Of a DNA stretch of 6,416 bases, positions 5,619 to 6,416 are shown piece after piece. The position numbers were made by a program, and so were the translations under genes. Location of the stretch: assembly GCA_002308155.1 (NCBI GenBank), contig DBVQ01000025.1, forward strand, positions 1 to 6,416. Direction: 5' to 3'. The DNA is from Christensenella sp. UBA1260 (lineage in GTDB: Bacteria > Bacillota > Clostridia > Christensenellales > CAG-917). The first letter of the stretch is position 1. Each line of letters begins with the position of its first letter. The notes under the pieces were generated by a model. The model searched no databases. It saw only the letters and a list, made by a program, of their open reading frames with translations, and was not told where the DNA came from.

Positions 5619-5711
5619 TCAAGCACAAGATTTGTGCGAAACTCTTGCTTGACAACAAATCATTTTGACAGTTTAACACACAACATTGTGCGCGAAGCGA
5701 CGACGATGTTG
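5619..5711. other. cluster of inverted repeats in a convergent spacer
   Basis: Between the two opposing terminators, TCAAGCA (5619-5625) pairs with TGCTTGA (5646-5652), enclosing GCACAA (5623-5628) and TTGTGC (5632-5637). Further on, CAACATTGT (5681-5689) pairs with ACGATGTTG (5703-5711) with one G-U, enclosing CGC-GAA-GCG. No coding potential is apparent and I recognise no known RNA family. Confidence 0.4.
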
Positions 5712-5715
5712 AAAC

Positions 5716-5747
5716 AAAAAAAACACGTCTCCAAAACGGAGACGTGT
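5716..5747 (-). terminator. rho-independent terminator of the ABC permease gene
   Basis: On the minus strand the arms ACACGTCTCC (complement of 5738-5747) and GGAGACGTGT (complement of 5723-5732) form a perfect 10-bp stem with a 5-nt loop. They are followed by a run of eight T (complement of 5716-5723). The hairpin starts 22 nt after the permease stop. Confidence 0.9.
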
Positions 5748-5769
5748 AAAATTGTTGCGACTGAGAAGT

Positions 5770-6416
5770 TTACTCGCTTCTTAATGCAATTGCAGGGTCT
5801 TTCTTTGCAGCAATGCGAGATGGGATAAAGCCTGCAAGCATTGAGAGCAAAACGCTGATGCCGAGCATCATGACGCAGTGCCACCATTTGACTTCCATAA
5901 GTCCGTCAATTTCAAACACCACCTTCAAGACAAATGCGCCGAGCAAGGATATGAGATAACTGACAAGCAAGCCGATGAGTCCCGAATATGCGCCGAGGAT
6001 TGCGGACTCTGCAAGGAAGACGCGTGAAATATCTTTCTTTCTTGCGCTGATTGAGCGGAGCACGCCGATTTCCTTGCGACGTTCAAGGACCGATGTGTAG
6101 ATGATGATTGCAATCATAATTGTTGAAACCACAAGCGAGATTGCCGCAAACGCCACAAGGACGCCCGTTATTGTGTTTGCCATTGTGTTGACAAAACTCA
6201 TCATCGTTGCAAGCACGTCGCTATATTTGATTTCGTCGGCTTTTGTGCCGTTGGCTTGTGCTTCTGCGCGCTGCTCTTCATTGTATTGATTTATGAAAGA
6301 AACAATCTTATCTTTCGCCTCAAACGAAGTGCAATAAAACTCAATGTTGGTTGGGTCATCAAGTTGGACAACACCAAGTCCGCGGAGAAGTTCAACATAG
6401 CTTTTGTTGATATTGT
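5770..6416 (-). CDS. ABC transporter permease, MacB/FtsX-like C-terminal part (partial)
   Basis: The 214 visible residues are the C-terminus of a membrane subunit of a MacB/FtsX-type ABC transporter; the frame is open through the right edge, so the start is missing. Residues 1-68 are an extracytoplasmic segment with DDPTNIEFYCTSF. Membrane helix one spans about 82-107, followed by the cytoplasmic coupling motif LERRKEIGVLRSISARKKDI (110-129), helix two about 135-160, and helix three about 178-198. The end is the PSRIAAKKDPAIALRSE segment typical of these permeases. Very similar C-termini occur in clostridial proteins in which an ATPase and a permease are fused, so the gene may continue into an ATPase domain outside the window. 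The coupling motif has Ser where Gly is usual (RSIGARKKD). Substrate unknown; such transporters often handle peptides, lipoproteins or antimicrobials. A GTG at 6216 is internal, not a start. Confidence 0.9.
   Translation of the reverse strand, partial: NINKSYVELLRGLGVVQLDDPTNIEFYCTSFEAKDKIVSFINQYNEEQRAEAQANGTKADEIKYSDVLATMMSFVNTMANTITGVLVAFAAISLVVSTIMIAIIIYTSVLERRKEIGVLRSISARKKDISRVFLAESAILGAYSGLIGLLVSYLISLLGAFVLKVVFEIDGLMEVKWWHCVMMLGISVLLSMLAGFIPSRIAAKKDPAIALRSE

Noticed and set aside
5634..5828. A 64-codon plus-strand frame across the convergent spacer
   Set aside because: It runs through the minus-strand terminator and into the permease gene, has no ribosome binding site and has no family resemblance.

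Overview
The window holds seven protein-coding genes, all with plausible chromosomal functions. It looks like part of the genome of a low-to-moderate GC Bacillota, most likely a gut-associated clostridial lineage. That assignment is inferred from the gene families (type-I amylomaltase, YunG-like protein, AzlC/AzlD, GH27 with an inserted domain, family-6 DNA glycosylase, MacB/FtsX-type permease), the purine-rich Shine-Dalgarno sites and the short hairpin terminators. I see no tRNA, rRNA, CRISPR array, phage gene, transposase or plasmid gene.

Layout. Left block, minus strand: a 4-alpha-glucanotransferase gene (malQ, 1950 to 469) followed 11 nt later by a YunG-family gene (457 to 20). Their junction is compact enough that the malQ stop lies inside the second gene's ribosome binding site. 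Middle block, plus strand: azlC (2162-2965) and azlD (2965-3276), a branched-chain amino-acid exporter pair joined by a TGATG overlap. A GH27 alpha-galactosidase-like gene (3372-4997) follows, then a DNA-deoxyinosine (hypoxanthine) glycosylase gene (5071-5553). Right edge, minus strand: the C-terminal 214 residues of an ABC-transporter permease (5770 to beyond 6416), facing the glycosylase gene across a convergent intergenic region.

Regulatory architecture. The divergent malQ/azlC spacer (1951-2161) is rich in signals. It has a strong sigma-A-type promoter for malQ whose -35 box lies in a 20-bp palindrome, and a candidate azlC promoter whose spacer and -10 are covered by a perfect 19-bp palindrome. 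An AT-rich palindrome lies between them, with a 13-nt motif that recurs in the 5554-5769 spacer. Terminators are visible after azlD, after the glycosylase gene and, on the minus strand, after the permease gene.

How the genes fit together. malQ and the GH27 gene both point to cytoplasmic handling of imported oligosaccharides (maltodextrins and alpha-galactosides), but they are not co-transcribed. The azl pair, the DNA repair gene and the ABC permease are unrelated housekeeping or transport functions, so this is mosaic chromosomal sequence rather than one dedicated system. The most unusual element is the roughly 120-130-residue beta-rich, CBM35/CBM6-like domain inserted inside the catalytic barrel of the GH27 enzyme, which has no recognisable signal peptide. 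I do not see a convincing undescribed multi-gene system here.
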